From Certhia americana (taxonomy: Eukaryota; Chordata; Aves; Passeriformes; Certhiidae), in contig CM031870.1 of assembly GCA_018697195.1 (NCBI GenBank), positions 9,446,410 through 9,510,409 on the forward strand: DNA of 64,000 nt, in the 5' to 3' direction. The notes below the pieces were generated by a model, which was given only the letters and a program-made list of their open reading frames with translations, ran no database searches and was not told the DNA's origin. This document shows positions 57,001 to 62,802 of the stretch, piece by piece; the first letter of the stretch is position 1; each line of letters begins with the position of its first letter. Position numbers and translations under genes: made by a program.

Positions 57001-60000
57001 TATTTCCTCTACAGCCACCTTATTTAAGCTGTCTCATGTAAACCACACAGACACCAAGAGTATCATATACCTACTGCCCAAATCACTTTGCACACTGAAA
57101 GCAAGCAGCACCTTTGACAATTGTTTGCAGGTATTCACTTACCCTGTCTTGATTTACTAACGAGTACACGTAGAGGGGAAGAAAGAGCCTATTAAGTAGG
57201 TGGTCTGTCAGCACATCATTTAAGAATTCACAGTTAATGATAAGGATATCATTAAGGTAATGCAAGTGATCAAGATGTTCTGCTACCAGGTCACTCAGTT
57301 TGCCCCTATTTCTGTGCCTGAAAAGAGAGCAGGAAAAAAAAATTATATGCAATCAATTGTAGAAGCCTTAAAAACCTAGGGAAAAAATTAATTTGCATCC
57401 CTGCCACAGATCACCTGGCTCAGGCAGACTGTTTCAGTGCAGTCAACTAGTGCAGCTGTTAAACAGCTGCCTGCATTTTCTTTAGGATGCACATATCAAG
57501 TTTTTCCCCCAAGTTTTCACAAGACTTGCTTTTACAAAGCTTTGCTTTCCATTACCAGTCTTTTCAAAAGCCAACTACAAAATGAGAAGATTCTTTTTTT
57601 CCAAAAATGAAAGAAGAATTTTGTGTTGTATTTAACACCTACCTCTTCACTTTAGGAAAGCAAGAAACACGTGCCCACTCTAAGGTGGGGGTGGCAACAC
57701 AAACCAGGAACAGCCTGAATCAACAAAGTATTTCTGTAGGTGATAGTGGAATATTGCACTGCCATGTCAGATCTGACAGCTCACATATTAAAGTTCATCT
57801 TTCTAGTTTAAATATTTTTCCTAGAATCTTTTCAGAAAGCTCTTCTAATGAGATGACACATAGAAAAAGAATGTTAGAAAGACAAAGTTTGTAAGATTGA
57901 GAAGGACAAAATACCTGTTGAGTCTTCTGGGTATCTGCTATTTTTAGCAGAACAAAACAAAGGTAAAGAAAAGGCTTGTTGCAAACACTTATTTACTTGT
58001 AGGGATATCAGCACAGATCAGGCACATAGCACTGTTACCTTGAAGAATCACTAAAAATCTTTAAAGAGTGAAAAGTCTGAACTGTCTACAAGGGAACATA
58101 TCTAGAAACTCACTTAACTGGACTACTACTGACAAAATAAGGACATCTGGGAAAAAAGCTTTTCCATTCAATAGGCAGCATTTGTAAATGCTTACTCTTC
58201 ATCAGTTTGCACGCAGTTATCCAGTTCTATCACATGGCTGCCAATAAACCAGACAAGGTTGGAGAAATAAGGAACAGCAGTTTTATCTCGAATGTAATGC
58301 AGCATAGGCTGGTTGTCCACTGAAGAGAAATCATTAAAAAGAGAAATCAGTTGCCAATACTTTTTAGTGCTTTTTAAGAAATGCAACAAAGTATCTTCTG
58401 AATTTCATTACATGCTAGCTTTCCATACGAGTACAGACCTGGCACAGTCTTAAGCATGAAATGGAAATCTATAAAAATGTCACATCAGTTCTTAGCTGGC
58501 TTGAATGAGCCTAATGTTGATATATTTACAGATGTCTGAAAATAAACAAATCTAGTGGAATTCAGAAAGGTTCTTTTAGCACATTATTTATTAAAAAGAA
58601 GAAAGAAGCACAAGAATAAAGCAGCAATGCTGAGAGTCAAGCTAGTTAGACTTACATGACACTGCATTAAGGAACACAGGAATCACCGTGAAGGAAGGGC
58701 AAAAGAAACAGACAACAGTTAACAGGATTAGGAACTGGGATAGTGACATCCTCTAAAAGGGTTTAAAATGCTAATGCACAAAGCATCTAAACTAATACAT
58801 ACAGGGTAGGTGTTAAAGCAGAATATGAGCAAACAGGTAGTCAGAAAGTATCAAACCTGAACATCTGAGCTCTGCCTTTTGAACTCTATTATATCACTAC
58901 AATATTCAATGAAAATTCTAGACAAGTAAATTTTTTTCACAAAAATAATTAGTTGCCTAAATGTATCACAAATAGGATATGAAGCCTATAATATGCTCTT
59001 TTTTGTGAGCTCATATTTGCATTTACGGTTCCTTGAAGTAGAAGGCAAGTACCAAGTGCCTATTTTTCAACATACAAGAAGAAAATGTGTTGCAGCTAAC
59101 ACTGCAAAGATCTTATTTGTTACGCAGGCTATCCAGTCTTTTGCAAAACAAACTCCTCATTGTTTTGAAAAACACCTCATGTTCTTCTATGAAGACTGTC
59201 AAACCACTTATTCTCTTAATTGACAGAAAGCTGTGTAAATTCAACAGGCAATTTAACTTAAAATGGACTTAAGAAGAATGAAACATATTGCATAATACAT
59301 ATTACCTTATAGCATGCTGATTTTAGAGGTAGAAGTTCAGAATAAACAACATTTTTTTTTAACAGAGAACACTATGATATTTTCAGTTTGTTAAAAATGT
59401 TATATACCCCGAGAAAAAATTAGAGGGAAGTGACTTTTGGACATTTGGTTTAGAGCAGACATTCTCAAAGTAGTTCTAACTTCAAAGTACAACCAGGTTA
59501 CTGAGGTCCCTGCTGAGTTTTGAAGACCTCAAACAATACAGTTTGCCTCAGCTGAGATGCCTCAGTTTCTCTGGAAAATCCATTGCAGTGCTCAACTACT
59601 CTCATAGTGAAGCTTTAGGTATTTTGCTTATATCCTACTGGAACGCCCAGCACAGGAGTTTGAGACTGCAGCCTCCCAGCCTTCACCTCTGGGAGTTGTC
59701 CAGCTCCTCTCGAGACTGGAGTGACTGCAGCACTTAACAGTTCTACAGTCATTTTAATGCACTTCCAATCTAAAAGGGAGTGATGTTGGTTACTGCCTCA
59801 TATACTAGAAAGCTCAATTTCATCATTGAGATAAGATAATTCACATTCTTAAAACACTCTGTTTTGGGGGTTTTTGTTTGTTGACTTTTTAAATACAGTC
59901 ACATTCTGTCTGACCTCTCTTGGAAGGGAAACTAAAGCTCCTTGTGTATGCCTGACACTTTTGGGGTTTTCTTTAAACCAGTTCCATTGGTGAGAAAATA

Positions 60001-62802
60001 ACATTATTTACAAGTACATACGGCAGGTTTGGGATAGTTGTCATAAAAGCCAAAATGTGTAGCTGAAACTTGTCAACATGCTAAACTTTCCAACCTCATA
60101 AAACAGACAAAAAGCCCTCACAAGTAAGTAACTGAAAATTAAACTACAATGAAATAAGATTTGCACACGTGTCTTTTTTAATATATAAAAAGCATACCTT
60201 TGTAGACATTTAAAGTTATAGTCCTAACAGCAATCCTGACCATGCTTTCGGGGTGGTTAAAAAATTTAATAGCTTCAGTGTACAAAGCAAAGTCATTAGT
60301 GTGCTGTAACAAGAGGAAAGAAAAAATTATTTATTCATTAAACACGTACAAAATATGAGTTGGGATTCTGCATAAATTATGTTTTCTGTGTATTAACTTG
60401 GTACCTTTACCTTCTACTTAAGTAATCAAAATGATTTTACAATGCACACTCAGCTGCATTTGTAGCTCTGCATTAAAATAAACTGCTTTAAGCATCAGAG
60501 CTTCCCAGGATAACTGTGCATATACTCAGTGCTTTCATGCCCTCTTCTGGCAGAAAGCGGAGTGCAGAGAGGAAAAACCCATTTCAATTTTGCCCTTTGA
60601 CTCAGCTTTTTGGACTTTGACTAAACCTCTTAGAACCAAGTGATGCAACAGAAAAGATCCTGTTTATGAAAGCACAAGAAAACAAGACAAACAGGTTGAA
60701 TTCTCAAGGAATCAGACCTTAAAACTACTGAAATGATCCAATATAACACTAACTTCCAGATTTTTAGCTTATTATAGTTGTAAGAGGACAAAGTCATGTT
60801 TGTGCAGAGATCCTTACAAACAAATGCACAACCACTGGTATGGCCATTATAAAAAAAAAAGCAAGACATTACAAGACAACAGACTAAATAGTATGTGCCA
60901 CATTCTTATCAATTTCTGGTTCAAGTCCTTATCATTACACTGCAACTTTCTTTTACTTACCTCATTATAAAAGAAATGTACAGTATGATTATTGAGTTTC
61001 AGGGAAAGAGTTTTCAAAAATGATATGTAATATGCCATGATCTCTTCATCAGAAAAGTCAAATTTGTGGACAATAATAGAATTCACATAGTTATTAGAGA
61101 GCAGGTAGTCTGAAAAAAAAGAAGTATTTACACAGGTTAACAAAAAAAAAATCAGGGTGGTAACAGGCTGTATTTAATGTGCCAGCTAGAAAGCAACAAC
61201 CTCATGCTTGAGGATCAGAACTTTGAGCCAAACAGCTCAAGTGATGTCTTTGAGCATTAATGTAAAGGATCTGCACACTACAAAGGTCTTTGTTCCCAAG
61301 AACAAGACAACTGAGAATATACTTCATCTTCCTCAATTCAGGTAAGCTCTGCAGCTAATAACACTTAACTCTTTCCTTCCTGAAGTCCCAACTCTCTAAG
61401 GCTTGATGATGATTTTCAGAACAGTTGTGGAATACTTCAAACTATTAATTCTCCACCCTCTATATACTTTGCCAAAAAAAGTCTTGGAGGATCCTCCTAT
61501 GGCTGACTGACAGCAGCAATGACATCAGAACAGTTACAGTACAAATTAAGCACCAGAGTTCCACCACATGACCTGTGGCAAGAAGTGAACATTTCAGATC
61601 ACAACTAATTTGACTCAAAGAACCCCTTGAAATGTGCTAAATGCTTGTGGTATAAAAAACTACATTTGTACCACTGAAAATTTACATTAAAAGGTATTGT
61701 TGTCAGTTTACATCATATTTTTGGTAGTGTTCAATTTGAAAGATTGCTAGTAATTCATAAAGTTCCGTGAAGGGGTATTAGGACTAAATTTCATTGAATG
61801 AAAGGGAATCCAATCAAATCTCAATCACTTCATCCTAAGCAGTTTGGAAGTGTGTCCTTACACAGGGATGTTTCATGGCTGATGTTCTCAAAAAGGATGT
61901 TCAGAGTCTGCAGCAGCTGCACACACACATAACGACCAGACTTCTGACGCAGGATGTTCAGGAAGAACACAAACATATTCTTCTCCAAGAAAAAGCTGAA
62001 ATAAAATAAAGAAGTCATTTAGTCACATGCTGTAAGTAAGAGGAAGATAATCTGGCTAGTGGTATGGATGATTCAAGGCAACTTTGACAAACAACACATT
62101 TTGCTTTTATGAAAGATTACTTGACAAAGTTGCATCTGTATAACAAAAGAATATCTTTCAAAAACCTTAAATACTAAACAAGAGGGCTTAAAAATTCAAA
62201 TTATGCATAAAAAAGGTATCAAGAAATCAAGGCCTTTCTTACTGTATTTTTAGTACATTCAGTTTATCAGGCAGCTCTAAATACCACAGCTAGAATAAGA
62301 TACTCATTTGTGGTATTTTAGGTAAATTGAAGCAATGTGATATTAATAGATGTACTGAGTAAATCTGGACCCTAAAATAGGTTAGAGTTTGTATTTATAT
62401 CAAAAGAATGGAGAGTCAAACAAAAGCAGTAATTGAAAGGGGCTCTGGAGTCCAAACACTTTTTAGAAGTAAATTCCTGTATGACATGGATATGAACCTG
62501 CTCACACATCTACTATAGGACATAGCTTTATACATGAAATTATGAATGTAATTTCAGTCATGAAATACAGTCTTGGAGGAGTTAACAATAACGGTGTACA
62601 GAACTCTCTACAACTCCAAGCATTCTTCAAACACAAAAGCAGAGTCTCAGAGAAAACTCTCAGGAGTACTCACTCAAACACAGAGCTGTCATTCTGATCC
62701 CCCCAGATCAGGATCTCTGTTATGGAACGAATGGTCTCCACCAACAGGTTGCGGTTGTGATCTGTTACTGTTGTATTTTTAGTCAAAATATGATACATGT
62801 AC
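12028..62802 (-). CDS. CLEC16A: CLEC16A coding region, 22 exons (first exon lies outside the window)
   Basis: Joined exons, right to left: 62802-62674, 61995-61862, 61109-60961, 60303-60198, 58319-58196, 57317-57143, 56207-56154, 53771-53658, 48710-48482, 47131-47002, 42930-42830, 42088-41966, 40624-40515, 40045-40001, 38775-38725, 38021-37893, 34308-34188, 29925-29774, 29075-28871, 28177-28010, 22130-21984, 12368-12028. All borders are GT-AG and every split codon closes in frame, giving 1,011 residues and a TAA stop. The translation follows vertebrate CLEC16A end to end: FPL domain, acidic/basic linker, conserved central part, Ser-rich tail. In mammals the protein sits on endosomes and lysosomes and works with RNF41 (NRDP1) and USP8 in mitophagy and endosome maturation; human variants associate with autoimmune disease. 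The C-type lectin name is historical, since no lectin domain is visible. Only exon 1 (about 27 residues in mammals) is missing, beyond 64000. Confidence 0.97.
12369..21983 (-). other. Last intron of CLEC16A, 9.6 kb
   Basis: This is the largest intron in the window, between the penultimate and last coding exons. It holds low-complexity patches (A/G-rich 13501-13545; poly-T 20041-20065 with an upstream AATAAA on the minus strand) and a 153-codon plus-strand open frame at 21416-21877 that I do not believe in. No recognisable exon or RNA gene was seen. Confidence 0.6.
20041..20102 (-). repeat. Poly-A tract with AATAAA upstream (minus strand), possible retrocopy tail
   Basis: 25 T on the plus strand at 20041-20065. 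Read on the minus strand, AATAAA at 20102-20097 is followed by about 31 bases of C-rich sequence and then 25 A. This is the spacing of a polyadenylated transcript's 3' end. It could be an inserted cDNA fragment or a chance tract. The sequence before it is not one I recognise. Confidence 0.4.
21984..22130 (-). CDS. CLEC16A: CLEC16A exon 22, Ser-rich C-terminal tail
   Basis: 147 bp, about residues 877-926. It completes Gly, then reads [20 protein letters not shown], then a low-complexity Ser/Gly/Thr/Pro stretch ([26 protein letters not shown]). In mammals this is the start of the C-terminal disordered region. Acceptor TTTGCAG, donor GTATTC. It stands alone between the two largest introns, 5.9 kb and 9.6 kb. 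Confidence 0.95.
23118..23331 (-). repeat. Terminal repeat, 3' copy of the miniature LTR element
   Basis: 214 bp. In transcript orientation it follows the purine tract and ends ACTGTAACA. A run of 10 T on the plus strand (poly-A on the minus) distinguishes it from its partner and is 4-5 bases shorter there. Confidence 0.75.
23623..23840 (-). repeat. Terminal repeat, 5' copy of the miniature LTR element
   Basis: 218 bp. In minus orientation it runs TGTCCTGGG...ACTGTGACA, with 4-bp inverted ends TGTC/GACA, and is followed by a primer-site-like TGGTGGAGAATG. A 71-codon open frame crosses it into the interior; the other copy breaks that frame. Confidence 0.75.
27136..27211. repeat. AT-rich imperfect tandem repeat
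   Basis: Three imperfect copies of GTTTTATAATTTCTG-like units are interrupted by a TATATATG/TATATATG stretch. It has short local symmetry and no coding content. Confidence 0.7.
28010..28177 (-). CDS. CLEC16A: CLEC16A exon 21
   Basis: 168 bp, about residues 821-877. It completes Ala, then reads [40 protein letters not shown] and [15 protein letters not shown]. The human form has [47 protein letters not shown] sequence, so only the GHSSGAAA turn is different. Acceptor CATAG, donor GTAAGA. It links the folded region to the Ser-rich tail. Confidence 0.96.
28178..28870 (-). other. CLEC16A intron, 0.7 kb
   Basis: Plain AT-rich intron between exons 20 and 21. I see no repeat or extra exon in it. 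Confidence 0.6.
28871..29075 (-). CDS. CLEC16A: CLEC16A exon 20
   Basis: 205 bp, about residues 753-821. It reads [20 protein letters not shown], then [20 protein letters not shown] and [20 protein letters not shown], ending RTKMQRIA. Human is nearly identical (VAGVEDD, IFSDH, RRMKMQ). The basic end ([13 protein letters not shown]) closes the folded part. Acceptor CTTTAG, donor GTGAAT. The exon has several CpGs, so its GC content exceeds its surroundings. Confidence 0.97.
29076..29773 (-). other. CLEC16A intron, 0.7 kb
   Basis: Plain intron between exons 19 and 20. The only local pattern is a small direct repeat, GAGTTCATTAATG-like, near 29435-29455. Confidence 0.6.
29774..29925 (-). CDS. 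CLEC16A: CLEC16A exon 19
   Basis: 152 bp, about residues 702-752. It reads [20 protein letters not shown], then [20 protein letters not shown] and [10 protein letters not shown]. Human differs by GGMVQRF and EPDVSRLGW. Acceptor CTTTAG, donor GTAAGG, ending in phase 0. The exon belongs to the C-terminal folded domain; its strand-like alternation looks unlike the helical first half. Confidence 0.97.
29926..34187 (-). other. CLEC16A intron, 4.3 kb, with a CR1 fragment
   Basis: The intron between exons 18 and 19 contains a CR1 3' fragment near 32945-33040 and a poly-A run at 34121-34137. No other recognised element. Confidence 0.6.
32945..33040 (+). mobile_element. CR1 LINE, 3'-end fragment
   Basis: The plus strand reads GCTGACCCTGTCTGAGCAG, then TTAGATTAGATGATCCTCTG, then CTTCCAACCTCAATTATTCC. 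This is a diverged version of the CR1 3' end familiar from bird genomes (GAGCAGG..GTTGGACTAGATGATC...CCTTCCAACCTCAACCATTC). The left edge is uncertain; the fragment is old and carries no coding sequence. Confidence 0.85.
34188..34308 (-). CDS. CLEC16A: CLEC16A exon 18
   Basis: 121 bp, about residues 662-702. It reads [20 protein letters not shown], then [20 protein letters not shown]. Human has [30 protein letters not shown]. Acceptor TCTCAAG, donor GTAAGT. The leftover A combines with AT of the next exon to give Asn, as in LDLNNSD. It is GC-richer than the surrounding introns. Confidence 0.96.
34309..37892 (-). other. CLEC16A intron, 3.6 kb
   Basis: The intron between exons 17 and 18 contains a 49-base pure poly-A run at 36035-36083 and a T-rich patch near 35817-35847. 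A short palindromic AT stretch sits at about 37178-37202. No gene recognised. Confidence 0.6.
36035..36083 (+). repeat. Poly-A homopolymer, 49 bases
   Basis: An uninterrupted A run preceded by TTGC and followed by TTAACAAG. No AATAAA or recognisable SINE/LINE body lies directly upstream on the plus strand, so its origin is unknown. The exact length may be unreliable in sequencing. Confidence 0.85.
37893..38021 (-). CDS. CLEC16A: CLEC16A exon 17
   Basis: 129 bp, 43 codons, about residues 619-661, phase 0 at both ends. It reads [20 protein letters not shown], then [20 protein letters not shown] and TRR. This is among the best conserved stretches of the protein; the human form differs only in EKTRR. 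Acceptor TTATAG, donor GTGAGT. The ATG at its 5' edge is an internal methionine, not a start. Confidence 0.97.
38022..38724 (-). other. CLEC16A intron, 0.7 kb
   Basis: The intron between exons 16 and 17 includes an imperfect tandem duplication at 38155-38196 (two 21-base copies of ACATG(C/T)AATCTCTCATT...). Otherwise unremarkable. Confidence 0.6.
38155..38196. repeat. Two-copy 21-bp tandem repeat
   Basis: Copies at 38155-38175 and 38176-38196 share ACATG, then AATCTCTCATT, with a few changes. It is a local slippage-type duplication. Confidence 0.7.
38725..38775 (-). CDS. CLEC16A: CLEC16A exon 16, 51-bp exon next to an LTR fragment
   Basis: 17 codons, about residues 602-618: [17 protein letters not shown], against human [17 protein letters not shown]. 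Phase 0 at both ends. The acceptor is TTTTGGAAG with a short pyrimidine tract; the donor is GTAAGT. An old LTR fragment begins roughly 75 bp upstream in transcript order, so the branch-point region lies near repeat-derived sequence. The conserved acidic segment suggests the exon is needed for function. Confidence 0.95.
38776..40000 (-). other. CLEC16A intron, 1.2 kb, half of it LTR-derived
   Basis: The intron between exons 15 and 16. About 38850-39475 is an old LTR fragment in the opposite orientation to the gene. The remainder is plain, with a short (AC)n run near 39631-39641. Confidence 0.6.
38850..39475 (+). mobile_element. Old avian ERVL-type LTR fragment, antisense to CLEC16A
   Basis: This block is GC-richer than its surroundings. 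I recognise its 3' part from a common avian LTR family: GGCATTAAATTAATTTCTGT, then TTGAATCTGTTTTGCCCATG, then TGACCTCCCTGTTCTTTATC, and finally CAGCCTAGGTCAACTCACCA with terminal CACA at 39475. The poly-A signal position has ATTAAA in place of the usual AATAAA. The usual TGTGG... left end is missing or too diverged, so the left edge is approximate. There are no internal viral genes. Confidence 0.7.
40001..40045 (-). CDS. CLEC16A: CLEC16A exon 15, 45-bp exon
   Basis: 15 codons, about residues 587-601: [15 protein letters not shown]. Human has [15 protein letters not shown]. Acceptor TTCTTAG, donor GTAAGT, phase 0 at both ends. Too short to stand out as an open frame, it is called from family sequence and exact fit to its neighbours. 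Confidence 0.95.
40046..40514 (-). other. CLEC16A intron, 0.47 kb
   Basis: The intron between exons 14 and 15 is plain AT-rich sequence. The long minus-strand open frame extending from exon 14 into it is simple read-through. Confidence 0.6.
40515..40624 (-). CDS. CLEC16A: CLEC16A exon 14
   Basis: 110 bp, about residues 550-586. It completes Asp, then reads [20 protein letters not shown] and [16 protein letters not shown]. Human has LATLELSCLLLKQQVL and DVHLACLEG. Acceptor TTCACAG, donor GTGAGA after a full Glu codon, so phase 0. It begins the run of symmetric exons 15, 16 and 17. Confidence 0.96.
40625..41965 (-). other. CLEC16A intron, 1.3 kb
   Basis: The intron between exons 13 and 14. 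Nothing beyond short homopolymers (a C run near 40747-40753) is recognised. Confidence 0.6.
41966..42088 (-). CDS. CLEC16A: CLEC16A exon 13
   Basis: 123 bp, about residues 509-550. It completes Gly and reads [20 protein letters not shown], then [20 protein letters not shown]. Human has [12 protein letters not shown] and LAERLIRIMNNAAQPDG. The acceptor ATGAAAG follows a long pyrimidine run. Donor GTATTG is non-optimal but phase-correct: the leftover G closes an Asp codon with AT of the next exon. Confidence 0.95.
42089..42829 (-). other. CLEC16A intron, 0.74 kb
   Basis: Plain intron between exons 12 and 13. I see nothing specific in it. Confidence 0.6.
42830..42930 (-). CDS. CLEC16A: CLEC16A exon 12
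   Basis: 101 bp, about residues 475-509. It completes Arg, then reads [20 protein letters not shown] and [13 protein letters not shown], with a split Gly. This hydrophobic block restarts the folded part and is conserved with human (FLDMVYHALDSPDDDYHALF). Acceptor CCACAG, donor GTAAGT. Confidence 0.97.
45791..45845. repeat. AT-rich low-complexity stretch
   Basis: TATATTATATAATATATTTTATAT-like sequence with many local palindromes. No other content. Confidence 0.75.
46127..46158. repeat. Two-copy 14-bp tandem repeat
   Basis: CAATTTCTCTTTTC occurs twice in perfect tandem (46127-46140, 46141-46154), followed by CAAT of a third copy. It is a recent slippage-type duplication. Confidence 0.85.
47002..47131 (-). 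CDS. CLEC16A: CLEC16A exon 11, end of the disordered linker
   Basis: 130 bp, about residues 432-475. It reads [16 protein letters not shown], then [14 protein letters not shown] and ends WNR, with Arg split across the border. The first part and [10 protein letters not shown] are shared with human; the middle (SISAVTEQ against human AASTSVQEQ) and the end vary. The donor, GTATAA, is the weakest-looking of the set, but the phase joins the next exon exactly. Confidence 0.95.
47132..48481 (-). other. CLEC16A intron, 1.35 kb
   Basis: Plain AT-rich intron between exons 10 and 11. I see no repeats or extra exons. Confidence 0.6.
48482..48710 (-). CDS. CLEC16A: CLEC16A exon 10, internal disordered linker
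   Basis: 229 bp, about residues 356-432. It starts [20 protein letters not shown], followed by a basic stretch ([12 protein letters not shown]), then [17 protein letters not shown] and a Ser/Thr/Lys/Glu-rich end ([12 protein letters not shown]). The Lys/Glu-rich composition matches the internal intrinsically disordered region described for mouse Clec16a, which affects ligase stability and function. The phrase [13 protein letters not shown] is invariant with human. Donor GTGAGT; one G is left over for a Glu codon. Confidence 0.96.
48711..53657 (-). other. CLEC16A intron, 4.9 kb
   Basis: The intron between exons 9 and 10. It contains a 25-bp tandem duplication at 49609-49656 and a GC-richer patch at about 51960-52200 with no recognised gene. 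The rest is plain. Confidence 0.6.
49609..49656. repeat. Two-copy 25-bp tandem repeat
   Basis: AGTACAATATAAATGCTGAT at 49609 is repeated at 49634 as AGTACAATATAAACACTGAT. The two units are about 90% identical. Confidence 0.8.
53658..53771 (-). CDS. CLEC16A: CLEC16A exon 9
   Basis: 114 bp, 38 codons, about residues 318-355, phase 0 at both ends. It opens [20 protein letters not shown], as in mammals, then reads [18 protein letters not shown]. Mammals have GDLSEMYAKTEQDIQRSS in that second half, so the C-terminal third is clearly diverged. Acceptor CAATAG, donor GTAAGT. It ends the folded N-terminal part and leads into the charged linker. Confidence 0.94.
53772..56153 (-). other. CLEC16A intron, 2.4 kb
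   Basis: The intron between exons 8 and 9. Its longest open frame (129 codons on the minus strand, 54765-55154) resembles no protein I know. No repeats recognised. Confidence 0.6.
56154..56207 (-). CDS. CLEC16A: CLEC16A exon 8, 54-bp exon
   Basis: 18 codons, about residues 300-317: [18 protein letters not shown]. Human has [11 protein letters not shown]. Acceptor CTGTAG, donor GTAAGT, both ends phase 0. The exon is short and is identified by family sequence, exact phase and consensus sites together. It can be skipped without changing frame, which would remove part of a conserved helix. Confidence 0.95.
56208..57142 (-). other. CLEC16A intron, 0.9 kb
   Basis: Plain AT-rich intron between exons 7 and 8; nothing recognised. 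Confidence 0.6.
57143..57317 (-). CDS. CLEC16A: CLEC16A exon 7
   Basis: 175 bp, about residues 241-299. It reads [20 protein letters not shown], then [20 protein letters not shown] and [18 protein letters not shown]. Human has SLENQDK near the end. The donor GTAAGT follows a full Arg codon, so the exon ends in phase 0 and the next two exons are symmetric. It is a long all-helical segment, well conserved. Confidence 0.97.
57318..58195 (-). other. CLEC16A intron, 0.9 kb
   Basis: Plain intron between exons 6 and 7; nothing recognised. Confidence 0.6.
58196..58319 (-). CDS. CLEC16A: CLEC16A exon 6
   Basis: 124 bp, about residues 200-241. It completes Val and reads [20 protein letters not shown], then [20 protein letters not shown]. 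Human has an alanine where this bird has proline (DNQAMLHY) and a second aspartate in ELDDC. The acceptor is CTTCAG and the donor GTAAGC. The segment is helical and follows the FPL domain. Confidence 0.97.
58320..60197 (-). other. CLEC16A intron, 1.9 kb
   Basis: Plain intron between exons 5 and 6. It has short T- and A-runs only. Confidence 0.6.
60198..60303 (-). CDS. CLEC16A: CLEC16A exon 5, end of the FPL domain
   Basis: 106 bp, about residues 165-200. It reads [20 protein letters not shown] and [15 protein letters not shown], the conserved C-terminal part of the FPL domain (TEA(I/V)KFF and MVR.AVR..TLNV). Acceptor TTACAG; donor GTATGC, leaving one G that joins the next exon as Val. The exon is AT-rich but has no stop in frame. 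Confidence 0.97.
60304..60960 (-). other. CLEC16A intron, 0.66 kb
   Basis: Plain AT-rich intron between exons 4 and 5; nothing recognised. Confidence 0.6.
60961..61109 (-). CDS. CLEC16A: CLEC16A exon 4, FPL domain
   Basis: 149 bp, about residues 115-164. Its first two bases complete Tyr. The translation contains [20 protein letters not shown], then [20 protein letters not shown] and HTVHFFYNE. The FDFSDEE(I/V)MAYYIS segment is a family hallmark, conserved even in the fly homologue ema. Acceptor after a T run (TTTTTTTTCAG); donor GTAAGT directly after the Glu codon, phase 0. Confidence 0.97.
61110..61861 (-). other. CLEC16A intron, 0.75 kb
   Basis: Plain intron between exons 3 and 4; nothing recognised. 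Confidence 0.6.
61862..61995 (-). CDS. CLEC16A: CLEC16A exon 3, FPL domain
   Basis: 134 bp, about residues 70-115. The initial C completes Asp after TTTCAG; the exon then reads [20 protein letters not shown] and [12 protein letters not shown], ending in the first base of a Tyr codon before GTAAGG. The sequence is near-identical to mammalian CLEC16A. It has the amphipathic leucine and phenylalanine pattern of packed helices in the FPL domain. Confidence 0.97.
61996..62673 (-). other. CLEC16A intron, 0.68 kb
   Basis: Plain intron between exons 2 and 3; nothing recognised. Confidence 0.6.
62674..62802 (-). CDS. CLEC16A: CLEC16A exon 2, start of the FPL domain
   Basis: 129 bp, about residues 28-70. 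It begins with the last base of a Lys codon and ends with GA of an Asp codon. The translation opens [16 protein letters not shown] and contains [16 protein letters not shown], a strongly conserved stretch at the head of the FPL domain, which is the N-terminal helical-repeat region defining this family. The acceptor is a T-rich run ending TTTTAG; the donor is GTGAGT. Numbering assumes the mammalian 27-residue first exon. That exon (MFGRSRSW... in mammals) is not found in the remaining 1.2 kb to the right. Confidence 0.96.

Noticed and set aside
12028..62802. C-type lectin function suggested by the gene name
   Set aside because: None of the exons shows the cysteine, WND or EPN patterns of a carbohydrate-binding lectin domain. 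The family is defined by the FPL domain instead.
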